A stretch of 27,129 nucleotides of DNA from an uncultured Mollicutes bacterium (GCA_900540705.1 UQGR01000028.1:1-27129); one strand, 5' to 3'. Positions 1-8,433 are shown, numbered from the stretch's first letter. Made by a program: numbers and translations. The notes: generated by a model from the letters alone, not told the origin.

Positions 1-2095
1 GAAGATAGTTATAGATAATGATTTTGATGGTTTCTCTTCCTCGGGTTATATAGTAACCATCTCCAGCCTCAAGAACAATATCATCTAGTCGAGATAGGAA
101 TTTTAATGCGGAGTATTGAGCTTTGCAAATTCCATTATAGGTGAATAGACCAGACCCACCATGATAGGTTTGATTGGGTAGTTGGGTTTGATCGATAAAA
201 TCTGTCAAGCCCCATTTGGTAAAGGAATCTAAGCTGTCCATATTTTCTAAAATATTTTTTGTGAAATAACAGCTTGCAAAAATCGTATCATTGATCAAGT
301 TTCGTTGATTGGTGGTTATACTCCATTCACTTAAATAGATGGTATTTCCTTTGAAAAATTTAGGATCTTTTATTTTTTTAATGTATTCCTTTAAATTGTC
401 TGGATTTTTACTTAGCTTTTCTAGTTTTTTTCCGGTAATAAAAAAATCAAAATCATTAGAGTAGTAGGTGACATTTAAAAAGTCTGGATAACAACCCATT
501 TGCTGGGTATATTTTAAAAATCTTTTATCCCAATCCATTGCCCAAGAAGCAAAAGGAATAAGGTTTGGAGTTCCCACTATAAATTTAGGAGAAATCTCTT
601 TGAGCGTTTCAAAGGTCTTTCGATAAAACTCAAAAAATAAATCGTCTGATTTAAATCCAAAAGCATGAACTGAGCTATCTGGCTCGTGCCATATGGTTAT
701 TGGCCAAGATAAAACCTCGTCGATTCCATATTTTTGAATCATATGAGTTATAAAGGTATGAACTAGTAACAGCCAGTCCTCCATATTATCTGGTTCGGAA
801 GCTATAAATTTTGATTCAAATACGATTTTGTTTTTATCCTTTGCCATATCTCGTGGCATATAGGATAGCTGAAGAAAAGGCTTCAAGTTGATGGATTTAA
901 TATAGTCAAAGATTTGATCTATAAATACAAACGAAATTGATTTTTCCCCATTTACAAATTTACGATAGACATGTAATTCATCAGAAAATAATCCCTGAAA
1001 TTTTATCATTTTAAAGCCGATTTCCTTTTGAGCCTGTTCGAGCATAGCTCTTACGTTTTGTCTTAATAAATCACTAGCTCGGTTAACACCAATCATATTT
1101 AAGAAGGTTTTTTTTATTTTTTCTCCTTTTTTTTCATAATCAATGCTGATTTCAATATTTTGGTCTATTTTTGCAGTGATTTCCTCCAACTTGCAAATTT
1201 TATTCTTATAAAGAATATCGAGATAATGATTTACCTCTTTTGCTGAAAAAGAAAGTTTTTGAGCAGATTCCCCTTGATTTTTATTTTTTCTAAATTCTGA
1301 AGGAGTCATATGATAAATATTTTTAAAGGCTCTTATATAGCTTCTATAATCATAGAAACCAGAAGCAGACGCTATATCTTCTAGAGTAATATCTGAGTTA
1401 TGTAGTAAATGAAAATTCTTATTAATTCGGAGAGTATCTAAATAGGTTTGATAATTTTGATTCATTTGTTTATTAAAAAAAGCAGAAAAATATTGGGGAG
1501 TATAACCAAAATGAGAGGCTATGTCAGTTAAGGATGGCGCAGTTTTATAATTTTTTTCAATATAGTCTAAAATCTCTTTTAATTTTAAAAGATGTTTTTG
1601 ACTTACGGCTCTTCTTACATTAGATTCCACCTTAAATTGATTCATTAGTGTGAATAATAATTGATAAGCCAAGGATTTATTAATATAGCTAACATTTGCA
1701 TTCTGCATTGTATTGACCTGAATTAATGAAAAAATAACAGCCTTTATGACACCATATTTTTCTTTGTCCAAATCATTAGAGGAATTTAATTCAAACAATA
1801 ATTTATCAATGTCAGAAGAAGAAAAGTCAAATTTTAAAAAGTCAATTTCTAATTCTAAATAGGCAATTTCCTTTTCTGTGAAAATATCATAGATGGTCCA
1901 GGGATTAATTAAAACAATTTCATCTGGGCTGAAGGAATAGGTTTGGTGCTGCATAGTCAAAGTGGCAGAGCCTTCCAAAATGTACAATATCTTTACTTTG
2001 GTATGCCAATCGCTTTCTTGATTTGTTACCTTTTTCAGGGAGATATTGATGGGGAAGTCCGAAGGGAAATTCAAAAAATTATACTTAAGTAACAT
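1..2095 (-). CDS. AraC-family regulator fused to GH39-like glycosidase domain (partial, C-terminus outside window)
   Basis: This gene reads leftward from an ATG at 2095-2093 for 698 open codons and leaves the window without a stop. An N-terminal cupin-like sensor (about residues 1-95, including WHTKVKILYILEGSA) is followed by two AraC helix-turn-helix units at about 168-268 (SLTDIASHFGYTPQYFSAFF, then LEDIASASGFYDYRSYIRAF and the closing TPSEFRK). A GH39 beta-xylosidase-like domain runs from about 300 onward. Both GH39 catalytic glutamates appear present: the acid/base in IWHEPD (E471) and the nucleophile in YLSEWS (E590). AraC-GH39 fusions are a known architecture in Firmicutes. By position it probably controls the divergent uronide operon. 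There is no Shine-Dalgarno sequence before the ATG. Whether the GH39 part still cleaves substrate or only senses sugar is unknown. Confidence 0.9.
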   Translation of the reverse strand, partial: MLLKYNFLNFPSDFPINISLKKVTNQESDWHTKVKILYILEGSATLTMQHQTYSFSPDEIVLINPWTIYDIFTEKEIAYLELEIDFLKFDFSSSDIDKLLFELNSSNDLDKEKYGVIKAVIFSLIQVNTMQNANVSYINKSLAYQLLFTLMNQFKVESNVRRAVSQKHLLKLKEILDYIEKNYKTAPSLTDIASHFGYTPQYFSAFFNKQMNQNYQTYLDTLRINKNFHLLHNSDITLEDIASASGFYDYRSYIRAFKNIYHMTPSEFRKNKNQGESAQKLSFSAKEVNHYLDILYKNKICKLEEITAKIDQNIEISIDYEKKGEKIKKTFLNMIGVNRASDLLRQNVRAMLEQAQKEIGFKMIKFQGLFSDELHVYRKFVNGEKSISFVFIDQIFDYIKSINLKPFLQLSYMPRDMAKDKNKIVFESKFIASEPDNMEDWLLLVHTFITHMIQKYGIDEVLSWPITIWHEPDSSVHAFGFKSDDLFFEFYRKTFETLKEISPKFIVGTPNLIPFASWAMDWDKRFLKYTQQMGCYPDFLNVTYYSNDFDFFITGKKLEKLSKNPDNLKEYIKKIKDPKFFKGNTIYLSEWSITTNQRNLINDTIFASCYFTKNILENMDSLDSFTKWGLTDFIDQTQLPNQTYHGGSGLFTYNGICKAQYSALKFLSRLDDIVLEAGDGYYITRGRETIKIIIYNYL

Positions 2096-2101
2096 ATTTT
2101 T

Positions 2102-2130
2102 ATTATACTTTATTTCAATTCGTTAGTAAA
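2102..2130 (-). promoter_or_regulatory. Possible promoter of the AraC-GH39 gene, near-leaderless
   Basis: On the minus strand a perfect TATAAT lies at 2107-2102 and a weak -35 (TTTACT) at 2130-2125, with 17 bp between them. A start about 7 nt downstream of the -10 would fall on or next to the ATG at 2095, which fits the missing Shine-Dalgarno sequence. The -35 match is poor, so this is tentative. Confidence 0.3.
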
Positions 2131-2176
2131 CAATTCTTGCAATTTTTTAATATTTTTTGATTTTTTGAAAAAATAT

Positions 2177-2189
2177 GAAAACGGTTTAC
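2177..2189. promoter_or_regulatory. Candidate operator, palindrome with central CG
   Basis: GAAAACGGTTTAC is an odd-centred palindrome (half-sites G-A/T-AAAC, one central base). It lies in the divergent intergenic region between the AraC-GH39 gene and the transporter operon. A further GTAAAC half-site occurs at 2126-2131. The layout resembles LacI/CcpA-type or AraC-type operators in catabolic loci, but the binding protein cannot be named. No strong promoter for the operon is visible. A TAAAAT at 2251-2256 with a weak TTAATT 17 bp upstream is the best candidate. Confidence 0.4.
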
Positions 2190-2285
2190 TTAATAATATT
2201 ATGTAAAAAACACCTTAATAAGCTGCATTAATTTAAGTCTTAAATGTTGATAAAATGGAGTTAGATATAGAAAGATGGTGTGAAA

Positions 2286-4334
2286 ATGAATAAACCAATT
2301 TTTACTGCGACGCATATCGTAAAACGATTTGGTCCTACCATAGCTCTAAATGATGTTGATATAGCCGTATATCCAGGGGAAATTAGAGGATTTATTGGTG
2401 AAAATGGTAGTGGAAAATCAACGATGAGTCAAATTATGACCGGTATTTATTTTAGAAATAGTGGTTCTATGGTCTTCAAGGATGAGCCTTGGGAGCCTAA
2501 ATCGATGATGGATGCATTAAGCAGAGGGATAGGAATAGCTGTTCAGGAGAATGGAACAATATCAGGCTGTAGTGTAGCTGAAAATATATTTCTTTGTGAG
2601 TTAGAACAATTTAGTGGTATCCATTACTTTGAAACAGAGCGTATCATTTCTTTTTCTAAGTATTTTGATATTGATTTGACAGCTACCCAAAAGGAAGTAG
2701 AGAACGCACTTCAGCAATATAAGGAAAAGAGTCCCTCTAAGCAGGAGATAAATGCAATCATACATAAGCTTCAAACCTTTAAGCTGGAGGCTCTTAAAGA
2801 ATTTAAACAAAAGAAATCTCTTTATGTTTCTAAAGAAAATGAAGACTATAATCAGGCCTTAGATAAGCTTACTGAGGAATTTAACTTACAAAGTAAAAAT
2901 GTCTTTGAGAAAATCAAAAGCTTAGATGCTTCAGAAAAATTTAAGGAAAAGAAATATAAATATGAGCTTAGTCTTTTAAAGAAAAATTTTAAGAAACAGA
3001 AGGATGTTCTTGATTTAAATCATCAATTGAATCTACAGGCAATAGAACAGGATGCGAAAGGTATTAAAAATACAGCGCATAACGCTTGTAACAAGGTAAA
3101 GGGTCTTTTAGATAGAAGTGGAATTATCAAGGTAAAGCATTTCTTTTTAAAACTGATTTTTGGTAAGGTTGTGAATCAAGCCAAGCTAAATCGTCATGCC
3201 AAACAGATTTTAGCCAATATAGGAGTATACACAATAAGACCAGAGCTTCCAATGGGGGTTTACGATATTCAAAGTAGAAAACTTGTGGAAATCGCAAAAA
3301 TTCTTGCAAAGAATCCAGAAATTTTTATTGTAGATGAAACTACCACAGCGTTATCCGAAGATGGAAGACAAATTCTTTATAAAAAGATGAATGATTTAAA
3401 AGCTCAAGGAAAAGCCGTTTTATTCATATCTCATGATTTAGATGAAATTATGGAAAAGTGTGATACTTTAACAGTTTTAAGAGATGGATCTATTGTTGCA
3501 AATTTAACAAAAGAAGAGTTTGATGCAAATCTAATTAAAAAGTATATGATTGGTCGTGAATTAAAGGGGGATTATTATCGAGCAGATTTTATTCCTTCAA
3601 AGGAAGATTTAGTTCTACTTAAGGCTAGTCATGTTCATCTGGCAAACCGTTTAACGGATATTAATCTAGATTTACATGCTGGCGAAATTGTGGGTGTTGG
3701 TGGTTTATCGGATTGTGGAATGCACGATTTGGGCAAGGTTCTATTTGGAGCGTTTCATCCGACAGAGGGCGCAGTTTATACCGGAGAACAATTGGACGTA
3801 TTGGTCAAAAACGAATATATCGCAATGCAAAATAAGATAGGCTATCTGCCTAAGGATCGAGATGTTGAAGCGTTAGCCCTAAATGATTCTATCTACAATA
3901 ACATTGCGATTGCGTCTATCAATAATATTAGAAAGATGAAGATACTTGTTTCCAAAAAGGAAGAAAGAGAAATTGTTAAAAAAGAAGTAGATTTCCTTCA
4001 AATCAAATGTAATTCCAGCAATGATTTGGTTAGAACTTTATCTGGTGGAAATAAACAAAAGGTTTCCTTGGGAAAATGGCTAGGAAATGACTCTAAAATT
4101 CTCATTTTGGATTGCCCTACTAGAGGAGTGGATATTGGAGTAAAGCAGTTTATTTATCAGCTGATGATTCAATTGAAGCGCGAAGGGTATGCAATCCTAA
4201 TGATTTCAGAGGAACTTCCAGAACTAATTGGTATGTCTGATCGATTATTAATTATGAAAAATGGTCGAATTGAAAAGGAGTTCCTCAGAAGTGAAGATTT
4301 AAAACAAGAACAGATTGTTGATTTTATGCTTTAG
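2286..4334 (+). CDS. Sugar/uronide ABC importer ATPase (RbsA/MglA type) with large coiled-coil insert
   Basis: A two-domain importer ATPase of the ribose/galactose class acting on the cytosolic face. NBD1 has Walker A GENGSGKST (about 38-46), Walker B IFIVDE (E351) and a switch His in FISHD (H383), but its signature is replaced by LPMGVYDIQSRK. NBD2 has a good signature LSGGNKQK (from 585), a degenerate Walker A and Walker B LILDCP, with Cys where the catalytic Glu belongs. One composite ATP site should therefore be active. At 682 residues it is about 180 longer than the usual 500. The excess is a Lys/Glu-rich helical insert at about 110-296, inside the helical subdomain of NBD1. It heads an eight-gene operon. 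An in-frame GTG at 2280 is an alternative start; ATG 2286 was preferred because a GGTG element precedes it by 5 nt. Confidence 0.92.
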   Translation: MNKPIFTATHIVKRFGPTIALNDVDIAVYPGEIRGFIGENGSGKSTMSQIMTGIYFRNSGSMVFKDEPWEPKSMMDALSRGIGIAVQENGTISGCSVAENIFLCELEQFSGIHYFETERIISFSKYFDIDLTATQKEVENALQQYKEKSPSKQEINAIIHKLQTFKLEALKEFKQKKSLYVSKENEDYNQALDKLTEEFNLQSKNVFEKIKSLDASEKFKEKKYKYELSLLKKNFKKQKDVLDLNHQLNLQAIEQDAKGIKNTAHNACNKVKGLLDRSGIIKVKHFFLKLIFGKVVNQAKLNRHAKQILANIGVYTIRPELPMGVYDIQSRKLVEIAKILAKNPEIFIVDETTTALSEDGRQILYKKMNDLKAQGKAVLFISHDLDEIMEKCDTLTVLRDGSIVANLTKEEFDANLIKKYMIGRELKGDYYRADFIPSKEDLVLLKASHVHLANRLTDINLDLHAGEIVGVGGLSDCGMHDLGKVLFGAFHPTEGAVYTGEQLDVLVKNEYIAMQNKIGYLPKDRDVEALALNDSIYNNIAIASINNIRKMKILVSKKEEREIVKKEVDFLQIKCNSSNDLVRTLSGGNKQKVSLGKWLGNDSKILILDCPTRGVDIGVKQFIYQLMIQLKREGYAILMISEELPELIGMSDRLLIMKNGRIEKEFLRSEDLKQEQIVDFML

Positions 4335-4352
4335 AAAGGTGTTGGTGTTACG

Positions 4353-5981
4353 ATGAATTTAACAGGTATATCTAAAGAATTAAATTTTAGTAATGAAGTT
4401 TTATCTAATGCAAATGCCTTGATGGAGCTTAGAAAAGATGGATTATTAAAAATCAATTCTCTCACTCAAAAAATTAAAAAAATAAATAAAAAGAAGCAGT
4501 CTCAGCAATTGGAGGAATATAGAAAAGATCTTGTAGCGGCAAAGGAATTTCAGACCTCCATTCAAAAACAGGACGATGCAATGCGCATTCCTACGTTGAA
4601 GAAACTAAAGGAAGAGTATAAAACTTTAAATCAAACTGTAAAAAAAGAAGTAAGAAATTTAATAAAAAATACAAAGCAAAAGTATGCAGACCTATGTACA
4701 GAGGTTGAAAATGAATATCAAACTCAGGTGAATGCGTTAGAGGTTGAGAAAAACTCCTTAGATTTTACCAAAAAAGAAGATAAGGCGTTATATAAGGAAA
4801 AGCTGAATGGAATTACCATTAAAAGAAAAAGAGCCTTAAAAACCTTGACGAAGGAAAGATTGCAGGCAGAGATAGATTGCAAAAAGGCTTTCCTTGAACT
4901 TAGAAACTCTTATGTAGAACTCTATAGAACAATTCAAGGAAAAAATAATCTTTTCCTTGATTTAGGAACACAAAAGCTAGAAACCATATGTTCCACATCC
5001 TTTGAAAAAACGATGAAGGATCGTAACTTTTGGCTATCCAAGATTTCCTTATTTTGCTTTCTAGCATTAGTGCTGATTTATATTATAGTATGCGCTATTG
5101 GTGGAATAAAGATTGAGTATCAAAAGATATTAGAAGGAAGCTCCATTATTATAGCTGTTGCGTTAGGTGGTGTATTTATCTATTCTATGCGTAGCTTTGA
5201 TATGTCCTTAGGTGGAGGTACTGCACTTGCTGCCTGCTTAGGGGCAATGATGTGGAATCAAACGCACAATATCTTTGTAGTATTGCTTGTTGGTGTTGTG
5301 GTTGGTGTAGTTGTAGAGCTAATTAACTCTACCTTGGCGAGTTTATTAAAATTACCAGTTATGGTTACTACACTTGCGATGAGTAGTGTCTTAAGTGCAA
5401 TTTTAACCAATATATTAGAAAATACTGCAACTCAGACTGTAAAGGTTACAGGAATCAAGGAACTAGATAATTTTTGGTTTTACTTTCTAGTAATTCTTGC
5501 CTTATTTTTGGTTACAGCATTCATTTTCCGATCTACGCCTGTAGGTAGGAGAAATAAGATGATTGGAGCAAATAGTACCTCCTCTCGATATAGTGGTGTC
5601 AATATTACGAAGCAGGGATTAATCACTTTCCTAATTGCCGGTATCTGTGTTGGTGTTGGTGGAATGCTGTACATTGTTCGGTCTAGAACTGTATCAATGA
5701 GTTCCTGCTCCACGATAGGGCTGGATGTCATCTTAGCAATTGTATTTGGTGGTATGCAGACAACGGGTGGGCCTAAATCTAAAATCAGTGCTGCTATATT
5801 AGGAGGACTTACAGCCAGCTTAATTAGCTATTTGTTGATTGCAATAGGTCGTGTTTCCGGGTTTAGTGAGATTACAAATTATGAATCCTTTGTAAAAGGT
5901 GTTCTGTTCTTAGGAATTGTTTCTGTTAATACGATTGGAAATCGGACAAACCGGTTACCAGCAATAGAGATGTTATGGTAG
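4353..5981 (+). CDS. Sugar/uronide ABC permease (RbsC type) with N-terminal coiled-coil extension
   Basis: A membrane permease of the BPD_transp_2 (RbsC/MglC/XylH) family. The C-terminal 315 residues look normal for the family: the first membrane segment begins near residue 230, further hydrophobic segments follow, and the typical GGGTALAA and FGGMQTTGGP glycine-rich stretches are present. The first ~225 residues are unusual. They are hydrophilic, Lys/Glu/Gln-rich and helical, with long coiled-coil-like runs and no membrane segment or signal peptide, so they should lie in the cytoplasm. Ordinary members are about 320 residues; this one is 542. It starts 18 nt after the ATPase stop, with AAAGGTG upstream. 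It should pair with the next permease to form the channel. The extension may meet the coiled-coil insert of the ATPase, which is inference. Confidence 0.92.
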   Translation: MNLTGISKELNFSNEVLSNANALMELRKDGLLKINSLTQKIKKINKKKQSQQLEEYRKDLVAAKEFQTSIQKQDDAMRIPTLKKLKEEYKTLNQTVKKEVRNLIKNTKQKYADLCTEVENEYQTQVNALEVEKNSLDFTKKEDKALYKEKLNGITIKRKRALKTLTKERLQAEIDCKKAFLELRNSYVELYRTIQGKNNLFLDLGTQKLETICSTSFEKTMKDRNFWLSKISLFCFLALVLIYIIVCAIGGIKIEYQKILEGSSIIIAVALGGVFIYSMRSFDMSLGGGTALAACLGAMMWNQTHNIFVVLLVGVVVGVVVELINSTLASLLKLPVMVTTLAMSSVLSAILTNILENTATQTVKVTGIKELDNFWFYFLVILALFLVTAFIFRSTPVGRRNKMIGANSTSSRYSGVNITKQGLITFLIAGICVGVGGMLYIVRSRTVSMSSCSTIGLDVILAIVFGGMQTTGGPKSKISAAILGGLTASLISYLLIAIGRVSGFSEITNYESFVKGVLFLGIVSVNTIGNRTNRLPAIEMLW

Positions 5982-5990
5982 GTGATAGGG

Positions 5991-7052
5991 ATGGAATTAA
6001 AACTATTAAAAAAGAAAAAATATATTGCTCCTAAGCATAAAAAAACGTTGAAGGATGCATTCTTTACAATTTTATTTCCTATTATAGGCATTCTATTTTT
6101 AGTATCTGGAAGTTTGGCTTCTGGGACTGCAATCATTGGGGATTCCATTATTGTAAATAACTTATTAATTACGATGATTACTGTATTGATTGCTTGCTTT
6201 GCACTCAATACCAATATGAATAGTGGACGTATGGATTTCTCTTTGGGAGCAGTTGGTATACTTGCAGCTGTGCTTGCATGGAATACACTACCGAATAAGA
6301 CAATGCAAAATTTTGCCTTAGTCTATTTGTTACTTTGTGTAGTATATGGAATCGTATTAGGGTTAGTGAGTGGTTTAATCTTCGTCTTTTTGAAAATCCC
6401 AGCTATCGTTGTTTCCTTAGGTGTCTGCTTAATCTATGAGGGCTTTGCCTATGTTATAACGAATGGAAAGGGCTCCGTTGATATTCCAGGTAGTATTGCA
6501 CCTGATCTATATCCAATGATAACAAATCCATGGTTTATGACCATTATAGTTGTGGGAATCTGTATCTTTATGCTGATTACCTTAAGGGATTCTAAGTTTG
6601 GACATGATAAGCTTTCTATTCTTTATGGTCAAAAGGTTGCCGTAGATACAGGTGTAAACGAAATAAAAAATGCCTTAATTTGCTATGCATTAGCGGGGGC
6701 TTTAATCGCTGTATATACCTATATTTTTTCAATCAATCAGTCTAAAATTACAGTTTCTACTAATTTAGGAACAGCAATGGCAGTTATGCAAAACTTCCTG
6801 CCAATCTTCTTGGGTGGTTTAATTGCTAAGCATTCCAATGAGGTGGTCGGTCTTGTTTTAGGTGTATTTAGTGTAACACTGTTTAAAGAAGGGTTAGCAA
6901 GATTTGGAGTGGATATCAGTACGATCTCCTTAATTGTTTCGTTCTTAATATTTGCTGTTTTAACGTATATGGTGAACTGGACGCGTTGGACTACAGCAAT
7001 TAAAAATAAAATAAAAAATTACAAAATAGAAAAATACGAAAAAGAAAAATAG
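5991..7052 (+). CDS. Sugar/uronide ABC permease, second subunit (RbsC type)
   Basis: The second BPD_transp_2 permease, 353 residues and of ordinary family length. A short Lys-rich cytosolic N-terminus (1-20) is followed by about eight or more hydrophobic segments from residue 22 onward. Motifs shared with the family include NMNSGRMDFSLGAVG (the conserved loop after the early membrane segments) and FLGGLIAKHSNEVVG near the C-terminus. I chose ATG 5991 over GTG 5982 because AGGTGA at 5980-5985, overlapping the upstream stop, gives an ideal Shine-Dalgarno sequence with a 5-nt spacer. It probably forms a heterodimer with the upstream permease. Unlike that partner it has no coiled-coil extension. 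Confidence 0.92.
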   Translation: MELKLLKKKKYIAPKHKKTLKDAFFTILFPIIGILFLVSGSLASGTAIIGDSIIVNNLLITMITVLIACFALNTNMNSGRMDFSLGAVGILAAVLAWNTLPNKTMQNFALVYLLLCVVYGIVLGLVSGLIFVFLKIPAIVVSLGVCLIYEGFAYVITNGKGSVDIPGSIAPDLYPMITNPWFMTIIVVGICIFMLITLRDSKFGHDKLSILYGQKVAVDTGVNEIKNALICYALAGALIAVYTYIFSINQSKITVSTNLGTAMAVMQNFLPIFLGGLIAKHSNEVVGLVLGVFSVTLFKEGLARFGVDISTISLIVSFLIFAVLTYMVNWTRWTTAIKNKIKNYKIEKYEKEK

Positions 7053-7063
7053 GAGGAAAGAAA

Positions 7064-8311
7064 ATGAAAAAATTCGTGTTTGGTGCAGCAGCTCTTACCT
7101 TGACTTTGGGTCTTGCAAGCTGTAATGGAGATTCAACTCCAGGAGGAAAAATCATTGAAGAAGGAGGAAAAGTAGGATTCATTCTACCTGGTACAGAAGG
7201 TGGAGAAACAAAAGCCTTTAAGGAACACTGGCAGGCTTTAGCAAAAGAATATGGTGTGGAAGTGGTTTATGAAAACTTCCAGGGACAGGATCCAACCTAT
7301 TATAAAACTTGTGCAGAAAAATTAGTTGCAGCAGGATGTGATGCTATCATTTGTAATTTTGAAATGGATGGAAAAGATAGCGTATTAGAGTATTGTGTAG
7401 ATGAGGAAATTTACATTGCTTATAGTGGCTCTACAGTAACAGATGAAGTATTTGATGAATATAAGGACAGCCCTTATTTCATTGGACAGATTGCCCCATC
7501 TCCTGCAGAAGAGCAGAAGCAGGCTTACGAAATGACGAAATACTTTATTAATTTATATTGGGGGGCAAATAAGGTTGATTTACCAGCAGGAACTACAGAC
7601 AAGCTTGCAGTTTGGCCAGTAGATTATCATGGATTATCCTTGGCTCACCAGATGACGTATCGCTGGAAGGGAATCAAGCAAGCTCTAGAAGAGTTTGGAG
7701 CAACCGTTAAAGGAGATACAGATGCAGATGCAGCTAAATGGACGATTGAATATTCTGAAACCTCTGTTTTAAAGGATAAGGTTTTATTAATGGCAAACAA
7801 TTTAGCAGATATGAATGGATTAATTAAGCAATGTACAGGTGTATTCATGCAAAAACCAGCTGCTATGGTGACAACATGCAATGGTAATTATTTAATCAAT
7901 ATGTTTGCAACCTATGGCGTATTAGGACAGCCTACTCGCTTTGGTACAATTGATGCGTTCGTTTCTGACTATGACAAATGGTATGTTGCCGATGAAACAG
8001 CAGAGAAGCCTGCATTCAAGGTTGCACATGACCCATATCTTGTAGGAAAGTTTGCAGCAATCAATGAAGCAGTATTAGCTACAACTGTAAAAGCTATGCG
8101 TGGAGAGGCAATTCGCGATAATAAAAATGCAATTAAAATTGTTCAAAAATACTGGACAGCTACAGATAAGGCAACTTTTGATAAGGCTTGTAAGGCATCT
8201 AGTGGATTTACTTTTGGAAAAACAACCTTTGATGAGATTACCTCTGTAAGTGCATTACAAAAATTATTTGATGATGCAACATTAGACGCTATTTCAGCAA
8301 AAGTTAAATAA
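7064..8311 (+). CDS. Sugar/uronide ABC substrate-binding lipoprotein
   Basis: The extracellular binding component of the importer, 415 residues. The signal peptide ends in lipobox LASC, so the mature protein starts at lipidated Cys20 and is tethered to the outer face of the membrane. A short Gly/Ser/Thr-rich linker leads into a periplasmic-binding-protein type 1 fold (Peripla_BP_4-like), starting with KVGFILPGTEGGETKAF, where the first strand and sugar-contact loop belong. AGGAGG lies just upstream of the ATG, one of the best ribosome sites in the operon. A terminator-like hairpin follows directly, as is common after binding-protein genes that must be made in excess over the membrane parts. 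The ligand cannot be read from sequence; linkage to uxuA/uxuB argues for a uronic acid or uronide. Confidence 0.92.
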   Translation: MKKFVFGAAALTLTLGLASCNGDSTPGGKIIEEGGKVGFILPGTEGGETKAFKEHWQALAKEYGVEVVYENFQGQDPTYYKTCAEKLVAAGCDAIICNFEMDGKDSVLEYCVDEEIYIAYSGSTVTDEVFDEYKDSPYFIGQIAPSPAEEQKQAYEMTKYFINLYWGANKVDLPAGTTDKLAVWPVDYHGLSLAHQMTYRWKGIKQALEEFGATVKGDTDADAAKWTIEYSETSVLKDKVLLMANNLADMNGLIKQCTGVFMQKPAAMVTTCNGNYLINMFATYGVLGQPTRFGTIDAFVSDYDKWYVADETAEKPAFKVAHDPYLVGKFAAINEAVLATTVKAMRGEAIRDNKNAIKIVQKYWTATDKATFDKACKASSGFTFGKTTFDEITSVSALQKLFDDATLDAISAKVK

Positions 8312-8325
8312 TAGAAAAAGAGCAT

Positions 8326-8365
8326 TGCAGGGAGAGGATTTCCTCTCCTTGCAGAGTTTCTAATT
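8326..8365 (+). terminator. Intra-operon hairpin after the binding protein (attenuating terminator)
   Basis: An 11-12 bp stem (8326-8337 with 8342-8353, one G-U pair inside, loop ATTT) is followed by an interrupted T-rich stretch. The weak T-tract suggests partial termination or protection of the upstream mRNA from decay, giving more binding protein than downstream enzymes. Confidence 0.65.
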
Positions 8366-8433
8366 TTTGTCATTCCTAAGCATTTAAGAAGTTGAATTTT
8401 TATGAATGATAAAAAAGAAAAGGTGGGATAACT

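Noticed and set aside
2161..2280. Riboswitch or tRNA in the 190-bp gap before the transporter operon
   Set aside because: The stretch is A+T-rich with no stable multi-helix fold, T-box sequence or tRNA-like arms.
2613..3173. ATPase insert as a frameshift or gene-fusion artefact
   Set aside because: The frame is continuous, codon use matches the neighbours and normal domain sequence resumes on both sides.
2601..3309. Minus-strand open frames within the ATPase insert
   Set aside because: Leu/Phe-rich shadows of Lys/Glu-rich coding sequence; no start signals.
5879..6214. 111-codon open frame on the minus strand across the permease junction
   Set aside because: It is a shadow of two well-supported plus-strand genes, with no ribosome site or family-like content.
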